NCBI GenBank assembly: GCA_016630905.1
Contig: WBMQ01000012.1
Span: forward strand, 434,001 to 498,000
From: Capillidium heterosporum
Lineage: Eukaryota > Entomophthoromycota > Entomophthoromycetes > Entomophthorales > Capillidiaceae
Reading direction: 5' to 3'
DNA length: 64,000 nucleotides
Shown: positions 42,010 to 53,537 of the stretch, piece after piece
Layout: each line of letters opens with the position of its first letter
Position numbering within the stretch: position 1 is the stretch's first letter
Notes under the pieces: model-generated
Database searches by the model: none
The model's input: only the letters and a program-made list of their open reading frames with translations
Told to the model about the DNA's origin: nothing
Translations under genes and position numbers: made by a program

Positions 42010-43203
42010 TTACCCTTGCAAATCACTATCCCCTAAACGGATTCTGTTGAAAGCATCCTGAGCTTTGGCCAGCCTACGTTCCTCCTTACGGAACTCAGCG
42101 ACATCATAGCCCATCTTCTTGATAAACTCTACTGAGATAGGTTCATTTATAGGTTTGAAATCAAACTTGGATCGCAACTTTTTGGGCAGCTCCAAGGCCC
42201 CCTTAGTCACATAATCCTTATCGAACTTTTGCAATTCTTTGGAGGTCAAGTTTTGAGGTGCCTGGTAAGGTTCAACTTTAGGGTGTAAGACGGAAGGTGC
42301 CAAGCGCAATCGAGTAGGTAGAGGTTCGGCCTTCCACTGAAAGTTCTCTTGGGGGTAGTTGTAGCACATAGTTTCGACGATCAAGGCGTCACCAACTTTA
42401 ACGTGGTCGTAACCGTAACCAATATGTCTACGGTGACTCATACCGTACTGCCTAGCAACTTTGGGGTGGATACGCTGCCAGTCGTACCACAGTTTATCGA
42501 TGAAAGCGTGATGGGAGTAGAACAATGGGTCTGCTGGAGAACCATGTGATCCCATAAACTGACCTACGCTGTTGTGGGGTGTAGCATGAGGCGCAAACTC
42601 AATCCGCTTGAACTCATCAATAGTTTTAGCCTTGAGGAACTGGGACGCAATGACTTCGTCGCTGACGGCATCTACCTTGGTAAAGTTGGCACGTTTTAAG
42701 CACTCGTTAGTCCTTTCTCTTGCTTCAGTAGTGTAGACCTTGAAGTTCTTGAAGGCACCGTCACGTACACAGAAGTCGGGTAAGAAACCGTTACCACCGA
42801 AATGGGTGTCAGACAGCACCTTGGAACTTTGGCCTGACTTGGGTTTGGCCGACCAATCCCAGTAAGGGATGGTGACGGAGGGGTCGATCTTCTGCAGCTC
42901 CAATTCCATTTCACGTAGGAAGACCCGGTGCCAGATTAGAAATATGTCTCGGCCTTCTCCACTGGTTGAGCTTTTGTGGATGTTGTCTTTGAACGCTATA
43001 TGCTTGGCAGTTTGGCGACTCCAGAAGCTGGTTGGACCTGTATTTAGCTTGTGGATGGCGTCAAAGTAACGTTTGAGTTCATTAGAGCTGAGACTTTCGA
43101 TGTTCTTGCGAGTTTGAATACCATTGGGGCATCTGTGGGCCTGGGAAACTACTTGGTTGGATGTAAAGATAAGACTAATTATAAATGGGATACAGACTTT
43201 CAT
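42010..43203 (-). CDS. Secreted tyrosinase-type type-3 copper oxidase, right copy
   Basis: 397 aa, intact. It differs from the left copy at three residues: Y to H in YDHVKVG, T to A in KGALEL and P to S in EPISVEF. The CuA oddity (Glu83 nine residues before the WHR His) and complete CuB motifs are the same. Both copies being open contrasts with the dead paralogue next door and suggests selection keeps this gene. Confidence 0.92.
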   Translation of the reverse strand: MKVCIPFIISLIFTSNQVVSQAHRCPNGIQTRKNIESLSSNELKRYFDAIHKLNTGPTSFWSRQTAKHIAFKDNIHKSSTSGEGRDIFLIWHRVFLREMELELQKIDPSVTIPYWDWSAKPKSGQSSKVLSDTHFGGNGFLPDFCVRDGAFKNFKVYTTEARERTNECLKRANFTKVDAVSDEVIASQFLKAKTIDEFKRIEFAPHATPHNSVGQFMGSHGSPADPLFYSHHAFIDKLWYDWQRIHPKVARQYGMSHRRHIGYGYDHVKVGDALIVETMCYNYPQENFQWKAEPLPTRLRLAPSVLHPKVEPYQAPQNLTSKELQKFDKDYVTKGALELPKKLRSKFDFKPINEPISVEFIKKMGYDVAEFRKEERRLAKAQDAFNRIRLGDSDLQG

Positions 43204-44224
43204 TGAGATGCTTTTGCTTTATAATTTTGAGAGCCTATTTTCGCCTCCTTATATACGTGAATAGTTATGGCTTAATATCGCATACGTAGGAATAGCTATA
43301 TATTGAGTTACGGCCATTTTTTGAGTATTTCAGAAGTTTCGCCGACTTTTGATTGTGGACTAAACTTTCTCATTAGTCGGAACAATATGTCTTGGAAAAT
43401 ATTTTATTGGGTTGGAGTCCCCCCGAGAGCTATTTTTGCCCAGCAAAGCCATTACTTTGGATCTATTGGTTATAGCTACTCCACCATACTGAAGTGACCG
43501 TGGTAACACTCGAAGATTAGTAGGTGTTTCATATTTACTGATGAGCGGACTTGTGCTTTTGCCTTATAAGGTATCTACATAACATAAACCGTCTTATATA
43601 GTTTGATACTGTTGAAAAGCAGACCAACCTTGAGAATATAGCTTCCCCTGATATACCATTTTCGTAAACCTTTTTTCTAGGACCGTCTTTAAGTTTCCCA
43701 CAACCCCTCCATCCAATATTGCTTTTACAACTGACATAGATGACTACTATCCCCAACAAGGCACCCCTGTATAAACCCTCAAATACTTTGATAGAGTATA
43801 CTTTGTTCCTTGAAGCTCTAGGTGTTACTTTGTAACTTAGAGACCTATGAAACTAAACACGTTGGGAACCTATGGTTCAAGAGAACACAGTTGGTAGCTT
43901 TAAAATATAGCTTTTATAAAAGATATGAGGTAGCTCGTATATCAATTGACCATTCTGACCGTTTCTAACTGAACAGCTTGTTAACCAACCAATAATCTTA
44001 TGTACAAATCAACTTTAAAGACTCCAAAGTCCCCACTTTCTAATTTATATATCTATATTTGACAATAAAAGGTTTAAAGCAGCATAGTGCTTATCAATGA
44101 GAGTAGCATATAAGAATGGTACAGAATATTGAAATAATGGCGTTATCACCAGCGGTTTTGACAAAGAATAAAAGGATGACTAAAAATTTGCTATATTTAT
44201 TTACAAATATATTTGATCCCGTAT
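43204..44224. other. Intergenic region, mirror of 14787-15806
   Basis: The ORFs at 43303-43497 and 43535-43759 (minus) are not supported. The tyrosinase TATA box is at 43249-43255. Several SNPs and an indel against the left arm lie around 43900-43925. Confidence 0.55.
43249..43255 (-). promoter_or_regulatory. TATA box of tyrosinase gene (right)
   Basis: TATATAA on the minus strand, 52 bp before the ATG ending at 43203. Confidence 0.6.
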
Positions 44225-45043
44225 CTAACTCTTAAACAACAACCTTGCAATCCTATTCCTACTGCGTAGGTGCTTGTTAATCCACTTACGGTAGTGGTAC
44301 ACAGAGGTATACACGGACGGGAATCCCTTACTGGAATCACAGTCCTCCTGGCCGAACGAAGTGACACCAACCTGTACAAAGCTTTTATTGTCTTTTTTAA
44401 AAAAGAGAGGACCACCACTATCTCCATGACATCCATCTTGACCCTTTATGCTGTTGATTGCACATATCTGGGCTTTCTTTGTCAACTGGCTCTTGTACTT
44501 TTCATTACATTGAGCAAAGTTGCTAATGGTAAAATTCGCGGTCAATAGGAGATTGCTCTTGGCGTCACTATTCAACTTGTAAGTCCCCCAGCCTGCCAAG
44601 CTAAGTTCAGTGCCTTCCTTCTCATAGCCAGCTTTGTTAGCGATATTTATGAAGGCGACTTCGATATGCTTGGGTATAGGGTTGGCCAACTTAAATATAG
44701 CTAGGTCGCTCGATACCTCCCCCGTTTCAAGGCTGACTTTGTACTTTGGATGTCGAATCATCTTCTTAACAGGTATAGTGATCCCCTCTTCCTCGCCATC
44801 ACCCTTCTTCAAGTTATGCCGGTGGATGGATGCTTGTACCCCCTCCAGCTTGTTTACACAGTGCCCGGCCGTCAATATGGTTTCTCTATCCAGCAAAGAA
44901 CCTCCACAGAAGCTTCCTTCTGGCGTCTGTAAGGACACCATGAACCTGTACTGAAAAGGCAAGGTTGTGTTGCCGTTAACAACTCTACGTTGGCATTGGA
45001 TAATCGTCGGTAGCAGAGTTAAAATTAGTAGGAGCGAATTCAT
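44225..45043 (-). CDS. Secreted trypsin-like serine protease (S1 family), right copy
   Basis: 272 aa from the ATG ending at 45043 (the upstream TTG is ignored). The protein is identical to the left copy, with catalytic triad, specificity Asp, RR/VVNG activation site and signal peptide all intact. Complete identity here contrasts with about 13 differences in TF3. Confidence 0.95.
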   Translation of the reverse strand: MNSLLLILTLLPTIIQCQRRVVNGNTTLPFQYRFMVSLQTPEGSFCGGSLLDRETILTAGHCVNKLEGVQASIHRHNLKKGDGEEEGITIPVKKMIRHPKYKVSLETGEVSSDLAIFKLANPIPKHIEVAFINIANKAGYEKEGTELSLAGWGTYKLNSDAKSNLLLTANFTISNFAQCNEKYKSQLTKKAQICAINSIKGQDGCHGDSGGPLFFKKDNKSFVQVGVTSFGQEDCDSSKGFPSVYTSVYHYRKWINKHLRSRNRIARLLFKS

Positions 45044-45090
45044 TGTCAATAAGGCCCAGTATTTTTAAGGATTGGGCTAAGAGTGCTTTC

Positions 45091-45099
45091 TATTTTATA
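45091..45099 (-). promoter_or_regulatory. TATA box of trypsin-like protease gene (right)
   Basis: TATAAAATA on the minus strand, 56 bp before the ATG ending at 45043. Confidence 0.6.
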
Positions 45100-46062
45100 C
45101 ATACTCTAAATCCATAGGTGATATGGACCTACTGTAGCAGTAGAGAAGGCATATTTAGCTTGTCAATTAATTGGAATAATGGCACTTTACGTCTAGGTCT
45201 GCGGATATTTTGAGAAACTATCTACTGAATCCCAGCTTCAGCTGATCTATCTTTACACTTCGTTTTGGTTTCGCCGTGTTGGATTTGTGACGCATTCATC
45301 CGAGCTAAATATAGATTGATGTCTGTTAATTGAAATAAGCTATGCTGATAGTGGGCAGTATAACTTATCCATCGTCGATTTGGATTTGAAGAGAAGAGTA
45401 GGTTTCAAAGTGGTATTTTCAGCTAAAAGTGCTCAGAAAACAGGAAAGGTTCGCTATCAATGAACCTGGCTTGTATAGAGATATAAATAAGACTTATGCT
45501 AGCAACATTCAAATTCAAATTGCATTTGATAAAGTATTTAGCCAAGCTTCATTTTATACGAGCCTATTAATTTGATATACGAACCTAATAAAATGTGCTC
45601 AAACCTATTCTACCGATTTTTATTGAGATAATGGGCAATTGAATCCATCCAATTTCAATTGGCTTTCCTGCCACTTTAGCTTGAACTAAACCTCAGCACC
45701 TTTAGTTTTAGCTTGATAAGCTTGACCGAAATGGATAGAACAGAACCATGGGTACCAAAGTCCAACTAATAAATCAACCTATCTGACGTTGAGGGTTACT
45801 AAATGCATTTTTAAGTTTAAGATTAAGCAATCCTTCAACACCAATTTTTATCTGATAAGTGACATCGAATAGAGTTTTTTAAGCTGAAGCGGCAGAGGTG
45901 CTTTTTCTACATACATTATTTAGTGATTTATTCTTCTACATGTTTAGACTTATAAGCAAAGGGCTTATTCGTCTTGACAGCAAGTTTACATGATACCTCT
46001 ACAAGCATCTATTTAAAGCAACCCAAAGCTCCTAAATTTAAAAATTAGCAACCTTAGCTTGA

Positions 46063-46163
46063 AGCAGCCGTAACAAACAAATGAGTACAAGAAGCTACTA
46101 ACATACCGTAAGGATAGCATGTCTGAATATTGTACGAGGTAAACTTGTTTGTAATAAATTTGC
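46063..46163. other. Conserved non-coding block downstream of TF4 (right)
   Basis: Mirror of 12848-12948, same core sequences. Confidence 0.5.
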
Positions 46164-47073
46164 GGTCCTTTTCTTTTTATTTAGTTAAACTTCATTCATC
46201 TTCAATACCATTTCTACTTTCCAACTCCAACTTCGATGTTCAATCAAGTGACCAATCGGTGGCAGTTGAAAGGCCCAAACTCCATTCAGAGATCCACATC
46301 AACTATTCATTCCAATCTAATGTGATATAGACTCAAGTTCAGCAGTATAGTTAAATGTAGGTTGGTATTTTCCTTTCTAGTTAGAATGCAATTGTTACTG
46401 GCTAGTGGAATGAATTAGATTTGACTTTTATTTGATGACATTAATGGTATTTCTACTAACGGTAAATGGCTTACTAAATTATTTATTTTTGTAGATTCCA
46501 TCAAACAGGCAAATGCAAGAGCATATAACCGGCCATGTAGAGATTATTTAAACAGCTCCAAGTGTTTGATAGTGATACATTGTTAGTCCATATACCCGGT
46601 AGATATTTTATAAACATAATGCTTTGTGATAATAGTGCTGTTTCTTTTAAATCATATTCTACTTTATAGTTGTGCTTTTAATATTTCTACTACATAGCTG
46701 CTGGGAATGTAGTCCAAAATTTGGTTGATATTTTTATTTAAATCTAAAAGGTAGTTGTATGAAAATGCTTTATTGACAAATTAATAAGGAAATAAGAACT
46801 TGCAACAAAAAGACAGTCTCGACAGTATAACTTCTATCAATGTAGTTTAGGAAAATTCCGGATGAAGTGTATCCACAAGTAGGCATAGGCTTCTTTAAGT
46901 ATGCCTTTTAGATTTACTATACATATTGACAATGGCAAGGATCGTTTTTATAAACCAAAGGTATACGTGCATTATTAGAGAATTTGGAAATTGGTATAGC
47001 GATATGTTAAATGATAACACTACAAATCAATATAGCTTAAATGGGTTTTTGGAATACATAGACCTATATATAG

Positions 47074-48945
47074 CTAGTTTATATTGTAGAACCCATCCCC
47101 CAGATCCAAATTCTCCGCCTTCACCATAAGCATGGCCATGCGCCAGTACTCGGCCGCCAAACCGCTGTAAGCTTTGTTCACCTGAAGGATCTGCAAAGCC
47201 AACTTCAGATTTGCAATGGACTTGGCAGCCAGGTATTTATTCTCCAAAGTAGCATTTCGAACCTGGTAGAGGCTTGCCATGCAGAGGGAGTAGAACTTGT
47301 AGGAGAACCCCGAGATGAAGAAGGCATTACCCATCTTTACTGAAACCTCTATAGTACTATCCGCCACCTTACCAGCCTCCTTTGTAAAATAGGAGGCGAT
47401 GGCTTGGTCGCTGACCTTGGAAAACGTCTGGTAGAGCTGAAGTAGGGCTGAGTTCATAGTCAGCTTCAAGGTGAAGGTGAAGGGTAGAGCTGCCTGCTCA
47501 GCCCAACCTCCGTTGCCACCTACGAGCTCATTGAACTGGGTGAACATCTTCTGCTCCCACAGTTTGATGTGCTGGCCGGTAGCACGGGCCAGACTGTTGA
47601 TATCCTTTACTTTGTAGTCGGAGATGTGCGTTGCAAAATCAAACTTGACAGCCATGAGATTGATAAAGTGGCACAGCTCGCCGAGCAGCTGGGTGTACAG
47701 GCAGGAGCACTGCATTGCGAACCTATACTCTGCATCGTCGTCCTTGGAACAATCCATCGTGCTATACCTGGGAGGTGGACGAGTACTGTACCTAAAGTCG
47801 TGGGTGAAAGGCTTGTTGACCGCGAACCCGAAGAGTTTGTCCTTTATGTGTAGCCACCACCAGATCCGATTGCGAAGTTCAGCGGTTTCGGAGTTTATTC
47901 CAAGCGGTGGATCCTTATCTAAGCCTAAAGCGTAGCTGATTCGGATGGCTTGGCCAAGTCTAAAGAACCCTTTGGAGAAGTCCTTGGGACTGTGTTGGAA
48001 GTTGGACATCAGAATTAGCGTGCTGATGCTGTCTAAAGTACAGTCTAGATAGCAGTCTTTGAACGCTTTGACTGCGACGTCGCTAAAGTAGTCACGTATA
48101 TCGTCCGTCATCTCCAGTATAAATGTGGATCCGATGGAAAGAATAATACTCTGTAGCGCTTGGGGTTGGCTTTCAAAGTTTTTAACTACTGCACGTTTGT
48201 TAACCACTGGCATCTGAGAGTGATAGTGCTGAAAATAAGCTGCGATACATCGGCTTACTATGGCAACAGCATTGAATTTGTCCTGTAAGCTTTGAATATC
48301 AATTAGTTTTGTGGTAGGGAGAAGTATAGCAGAGGATTTTGGCTTCTCATTCCCAATAAACTCGTTCAAAATTTTGGGCTTGGAGTGGTGGACAATATAC
48401 ATTGTCAGTAGCCTGCCTACCGGACTTTCCCCGTAGTAATCCAAAGTCCCAGTCGTAAGGACGAAAACCTTTTTGTTGGTATCGACTATGGAGTTTCGAA
48501 ACAATATGTGCACCAGACCAAACTTGGCATTCATGTACTCTAGAGCCAGCTTAGAATGGTGGCTTGCGCTCCTTATCGAACACCTTTTGACTTTAGGCTT
48601 CCATAGATTTAACGACCTATCATCCAACACTATATCCACTCTCTTTTTCGGTGACTGATCGCTCTGCTTTTGTTTTACTTTCGACTCATAGGTGGCAGCT
48701 TTCTCTGTACTTCGGAAGTCGATACAAGTTATACTTTTGAATATCTCTTTGCTCGCTGTCGGATCGGACGGTACAGGCCTTGGTTTCTTTGGTTTGTTGG
48801 TCGGGAGTTTTTTGGAGACAAAAGTATAGGCACATTCCTGAGCCCTATGCTGGCATCTTCCACAGCTGGGGAGCTCTTTGTCACAGTACGTCTTTTGGAC
48901 CCTACACCTATCGCAGGGCACTAACGACAAGCTGTTTTTTTCCAT
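47074..48945 (-). CDS. Zn(II)2Cys6 fungal transcription factor TF4 (B-type), right copy
   Basis: 623 aa, same domains as the left copy (zinc cluster with QKTYC, TCIDF, WKPK, RNRIWWWLHIKDK, terminal GDGFYNIN). A single residue differs: Ser for Pro in HISDYKVKD. Confidence 0.93.
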   Translation of the reverse strand: MEKNSLSLVPCDRCRVQKTYCDKELPSCGRCQHRAQECAYTFVSKKLPTNKPKKPRPVPSDPTASKEIFKSITCIDFRSTEKAATYESKVKQKQSDQSPKKRVDIVLDDRSLNLWKPKVKRCSIRSASHHSKLALEYMNAKFGLVHILFRNSIVDTNKKVFVLTTGTLDYYGESPVGRLLTMYIVHHSKPKILNEFIGNEKPKSSAILLPTTKLIDIQSLQDKFNAVAIVSRCIAAYFQHYHSQMPVVNKRAVVKNFESQPQALQSIILSIGSTFILEMTDDIRDYFSDVAVKAFKDCYLDCTLDSISTLILMSNFQHSPKDFSKGFFRLGQAIRISYALGLDKDPPLGINSETAELRNRIWWWLHIKDKLFGFAVNKPFTHDFRYSTRPPPRYSTMDCSKDDDAEYRFAMQCSCLYTQLLGELCHFINLMAVKFDFATHISDYKVKDINSLARATGQHIKLWEQKMFTQFNELVGGNGGWAEQAALPFTFTLKLTMNSALLQLYQTFSKVSDQAIASYFTKEAGKVADSTIEVSVKMGNAFFISGFSYKFYSLCMASLYQVRNATLENKYLAAKSIANLKLALQILQVNKAYSGLAAEYWRMAMLMVKAENLDLGDGFYNIN

Positions 48946-49357
48946 GGTGGCATCTGTCTGAACCTTTAAGCTTTCTTCAAATTCGAAATGGTTCTTTCAT
49001 AGCTTTGGATGGTCACTTATCTCGTGAGCTCGGGATCGGAGGTTTCATACTCATTTCCCCACTGAATGCGGCATATTGAATGCTTTGTTTAAAAACTAAA
49101 ACACTGAATTTAACCATGCCTTTTCCTACAGCATTTCTGAACACCACACTCTAGCCTATTGGCCTACCAAATCTCAATCCATTTGGTTATTGCACTTAGT
49201 ATTGAAGCAATTTGTGCCAATTATAAATAAAGCATTCATAAACCCATTGAAAATGTGTAATTAACCATGAATATAAAATCTATAACGTGGCTAAAGCTTT
49301 ATATATAAACCTACTTAATAACAATATACACACTCAGAGCAAATTAATGTAAGCAAC
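48946..49357. other. Intergenic region TF3-TF4 (right)
   Basis: 412 bp mirror of 9654-10065, retaining the CGGGATCGG motif (at 49031-49039) upstream of TF4. Confidence 0.4.
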
Positions 49358-51223
49358 CTAACTAATATTGTAAAAATCATCACCCAAGTCCAGGCTCTCT
49401 GCCTTCACCATGAGCATGGCCATGCGCCAATACTCAGCAGCCAAACTACTGTAAACTCTACCTGTCTGAAGTATCCTCAAAGCGGCCTTCAAATTTGCTA
49501 TGGGCCTGACAGTTAGATCTTTGGCTTTTGAGGTAGCATTTCTAATCTGGTAGAGGGTGGCCATGCATAGAGGGTAGAACTTGTATGGGAAACCGGAGAG
49601 GAAGAAATCGTTCCCCATCCTTACCGAGACGTTGATTGTGTTTTCTGCTACCTTACCAGCCTTTTTCGTAAAGTAGGAGGAGATGGATCGATCGCTGATC
49701 TTCGAAAATGCTTGATATAGCTGGAGTAGGACTGAATTCATAGCCAGCTTCAGATTCGATATAAAGAGCGAAGCTACATCTTCGCACTGACCGCCATTGC
49801 TGCTAACGAGTTCTCTAAACTGGGTGCACACCTTCTGTTCCCAGAACTCTAGATGCTGACCAGTCGCACGAGCTAATCGATTGGCAGTTTTTAATTTTGA
49901 ATTGGGGATGTGGGTAGAGAATTTGAACTTGGGGACTAGAAGATCCATGAAGTGGCACAATTCTCCCAACAGCTTAGTGTACAGACAGGAACACTGCATT
50001 GAGAACCTAAACTTTTCATCGTCATCTTTAGAGCAGTCCATTGTACTCAGCTTTGGGAACGGCCTGGTACTAAACCTAAAGTCGTGGGTGAAAGGCTTGT
50101 TGACTGCAAATCCAAAGAACTTGTCCTTTATGTGCAGCCACCACCAGATCCGGTTTCGAAGTTCTATTGTCTCCAAGTCTGTTCCATGTGGGGGGTCCCT
50201 ATCTAGTCCCAAAGTGTAGCTGATGCGAATGGCAAGGCCGATCCTGGAGAATCCTTTCGAGTAGTCCTTTGGGTCATGTTGGAAGCTGGACATCAGGAAC
50301 AGGGCGCTGATGTTATCCAACGTACAGTCCAAGTAGGTGGTGTTGAGTGATTTGACCGCAGCCTTGCTGAAATGGTCTCGTATGTCTGTGGTCATCTCCA
50401 GGATAAAAGTGGATCCTATAGAGCATATTATGCTTTGAAGTGCTGGAGAATGGCTTTCAAAGGTTTCAAGTAATGAACGTCTATTAACTATCGGTAACCG
50501 TGGGTGCCAGTGTTGAAAGAATGCTCTAATACACCTGCTGGCTATGTATTTCGCACTATATCTATCCTGCAAACTCTTGGCATCGACCGGCTTGGTTATA
50601 GGAAGGAGTATGGTCGAGGATGTTGTTCTTTTGCATGCAACCAGTTTATTCAAAGTTTTGGGCCTAGAGTGGTGGACCACATACATCGTTATCAACCTAC
50701 CTACTGGGTTGTCACCGTAATAATCTAGGGATCCAGTAGTAAATACGAATACCTTTTGGCTGTTGTCCAATATAGAGTTGTGAAATAGCGTGTGGATTAA
50801 GCTGTACTTGATATCCGTCTGTTCTAAAGCTAGTTTGGGCCGGAAGAATCTATCTCTTGGCACATATTTCTTGTTGGGAGGCCTCCATATATAAGTCGGT
50901 TTGTTGACGAAATCCACCTGATTTTTCTTTGGTGTTGCAGATTCCTGCAAATAGCTCATTTCTAATTGACATGTGTCCGGCATCATCCGTTCAAAGACTC
51001 CTAATGCTATATTCTTGCACCTTGGATTCCGTATTCCAGGACTGAAAGTTGAAGATTCATTTAATTTCTGCTGATTATTCAAAACTATTTTGAAGGTTGA
51101 TGTGTATTTACATCCAACTGATGATTGTTGGCATCTTCCACAGTTGGGGATCTTTCGATCGCAGGCTCGCTTATGCCTTCTACATCGGTCACACGAAGCT
51201 TTTGATATACCAACATGCTCCAT
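49358..51223 (-). CDS. Zn(II)2Cys6 fungal transcription factor TF3 (A-type N-terminus, B-like C-terminus), right copy
   Basis: 621 aa, same architecture as the left TF3. It lacks the TF2-like patch: between QD and QHWHP it reads RYSAKYIASRCIRAFF where left TF3 matches TF2. Other differences are D/N in the linker, Leu for Trp in SYLQES, D/G and Y/C near IKYS, His for Arg in TLFHNS, Leu for Pro in STFILEM, and Asp in TTDIRDH (the paralogue consensus). From about residue 285 to the end both copies are identical. Confidence 0.93.
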   Translation of the reverse strand: MEHVGISKASCDRCRRHKRACDRKIPNCGRCQQSSVGCKYTSTFKIVLNNQQKLNESSTFSPGIRNPRCKNIALGVFERMMPDTCQLEMSYLQESATPKKNQVDFVNKPTYIWRPPNKKYVPRDRFFRPKLALEQTDIKYSLIHTLFHNSILDNSQKVFVFTTGSLDYYGDNPVGRLITMYVVHHSRPKTLNKLVACKRTTSSTILLPITKPVDAKSLQDRYSAKYIASRCIRAFFQHWHPRLPIVNRRSLLETFESHSPALQSIICSIGSTFILEMTTDIRDHFSKAAVKSLNTTYLDCTLDNISALFLMSSFQHDPKDYSKGFSRIGLAIRISYTLGLDRDPPHGTDLETIELRNRIWWWLHIKDKFFGFAVNKPFTHDFRFSTRPFPKLSTMDCSKDDDEKFRFSMQCSCLYTKLLGELCHFMDLLVPKFKFSTHIPNSKLKTANRLARATGQHLEFWEQKVCTQFRELVSSNGGQCEDVASLFISNLKLAMNSVLLQLYQAFSKISDRSISSYFTKKAGKVAENTINVSVRMGNDFFLSGFPYKFYPLCMATLYQIRNATSKAKDLTVRPIANLKAALRILQTGRVYSSLAAEYWRMAMLMVKAESLDLGDDFYNIS

Positions 51224-51547
51224 ATTGATAGTCCTTGGAAATGAGGCTGTTCAAATAGCTTCTGGAAATAGATTTATAGTTGTCTATGCAAGTTTGGCAA
51301 TTCTAGAATAAGATGTGTTGCAGCTATATGCAAGAATAATTGCTTTATAGCGATGGGTACAATTAAGCTTTTGGCTGCCAATCTATGAAAACCTGTCTAA
51401 ATTTCTAAAACTCAATTGTAATAAACATACCCATTTAAAGGAACAGAGTGCTTTGCTAAAGGCTTTAGCATTGTATAGGTAGATACAATTTGCATCTGCA
51501 TTATAGCGAGCAGCTCTTCCAAAGTGCTAAATTGAGTGTTAGGTGGG

Positions 51548-51561
51548 TCCGAATATTCGGA
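51548..51561. promoter_or_regulatory. Perfect palindrome TCCGAATATTCGGA upstream of TF3 (right)
   Basis: Mirror copy of 7450-7463, unchanged. Candidate Zn2Cys6 operator, unproven. Confidence 0.3.
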
Positions 51562-52580
51562 TTCAGATTCAACTATTGTTCAAAAGCTTAAACGTAAAAC
51601 TTTTCTAAAGTTTTGGGCTTTGAAGTTGAATTATGAGTCCATCTAGCACTACCAACTATTACTTTTGCCTCTATCGTTGTATTTGCTTTGTATCGATAGA
51701 TTAGCGTTTGCTTTTATCGAATAAAAGACCACATGGTACCAAATCATTGACAGAGGTACAAACCTTTTAGATTTGCATCAGTATCATCGATTGACCAGTG
51801 CCTTGTAACATAAAGTTTTGGCCAAAAAAGAGCTGGACAAGTTAAATATAATACTGTTCATATAAGGTTGAGAATTTTACATTTGGACTTGTAGTAAATT
51901 ACCCTATTTATGCAAGCAGAGCAACAAGCTATTTATCAGCCACATATCTAACTAGAGTGTATTTCAACTAAAGGTGCTTGTAAAAAGTTGGAAATAATAG
52001 CTATCTATAATTGTTAGTATTTGGATTGAAGTTATCTTTGATCAAATGGTTAGCTAGCCTGATACCTTAAGAAACACTACAATGTATAAGTGAATCAACT
52101 TCATAGAATGGGATAAGGCTCTGTACTGAATTCAATTATGGCTTTATGCTAATCTGCCTGTTCGCCTTATGCTAACTTTTGTTGAGGAAATGCAGGCTAT
52201 AGTCCATCCAATTACAATCGACTATCAGTTTTCTTAGTTTTACCAATCTCATTGCCTAGCTTTTGCCTTTACTAAACTTAATTGAATAGAATGGAATTTC
52301 GGGTAAGCAATACTGTCAACATTGGAGGCTTCTAATATAATTGCAAAGGTCAAGAAGAAACGACCCTTTAATACCAAGCTTTTACCTGATATTTGGGATA
52401 CTAAATCCAATTAAATTGAAGCGGCAGAGATACTTTTTCTATATCCAAGAAAACTATCTAGTCATTTTAATTTCCATATATTTGGACTTAAAAGCAAGGG
52501 AACTATTCGCTTTAACAAAACTGCATGTTTTTATAGCGACTGTCTAATTTAAAGCAATCTAAGGTTCTCAAACTTTTAAC

Positions 52581-52680
52581 TTGCAACAGTAACAAATAAA
52601 TGGTACAAGAAGCTACTAATATACCGTGAGAATAGCATGTCTGAATAGTGTACAAGGTAAAATTGGTTGTAATAAACTTG
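52581..52680. other. Conserved non-coding block downstream of TF2 (right)
   Basis: Mirror of 6331-6430 with a change of TACTAAC to TACTAAT in the core. Confidence 0.5.
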
Positions 52681-53537
52681 TAGTCCTCTCCTTTCATTTG
52701 GTTACACTTCTTTTATTACCAATTCCATTTCTACTTTCCAGCCACAACTTCAATGAAGATAAGTTACTAAGCGTCAAGAGTTTTAAAAGCTCAGCAGTTT
52801 CAAATTGATGCCATATTCCTCAAATTTTGAGCATCATCCAGCAATTCATATCAGCCATTTATAGCAACTTAATGAGATATAGGCTCAAATGCAGCGATAT
52901 ATTAAACATAGGTTGATGTTTTCCATTTCCAGTTAGAGTATAGTTGCTATCATAACTAATAAGGCGAAGTAGGTTCATTGGGTTTAATGATATTAAGGAT
53001 TCTGCTGCCAACGATAACTTTGGTTAAATAAGAGGAAAGGGAATCATACGTAGATAGCCATGTAAAGTTTATTTGAACAGTATTATATCGATACATATAG
53101 TGTATAAATTATTTTATAGATTTGCTATACTGTTGCAACGGTACTAGTTCTTTTAAACTACGCTCTACTTTATATTGTACCCTTGAGCTTTTTAGTACTG
53201 TACTAATGAGAACATATTTCAACCTTTTGATTTGAAATCCTTACCTTCATCGAAAGAGCACTTGAATGTAGATGCTTTTATCGATTAATTGATAGGAAAG
53301 TTAGTCCCGATGATTTAATTCTATCAGCATTGTCTAATAAAGTTCCTAGTGAAGTGAATTTGTTGCTGGCATCAGTCTATTTAAACGCGCTTTCAAAGCT
53401 GTTGTAAATATTGACAATGGTAAGGATCGCTGGCTGAATTTATATTTCTACACAATATAATGGTATGTTAAAGCTTACAGTGTTACGAACAAATGTAAGT
53501 TTCACCAACCTTTTGGAATGCATATGGCTATCGATAG

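Larger units (their letters stand above)
45044..47073. other. Intergenic region, mirror of 11938-13967
   Basis: It includes the protease TATA box (45091-45099) and the conserved non-coding block at 46063-46163. No gene supported. Confidence 0.55.
51224..53537. other. Intergenic region, mirror of 5474-7787
   Basis: Non-coding, with the CCG-N6-CGG palindrome at 51548-51561 and the conserved block at 52581-52680. Confidence 0.55.
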
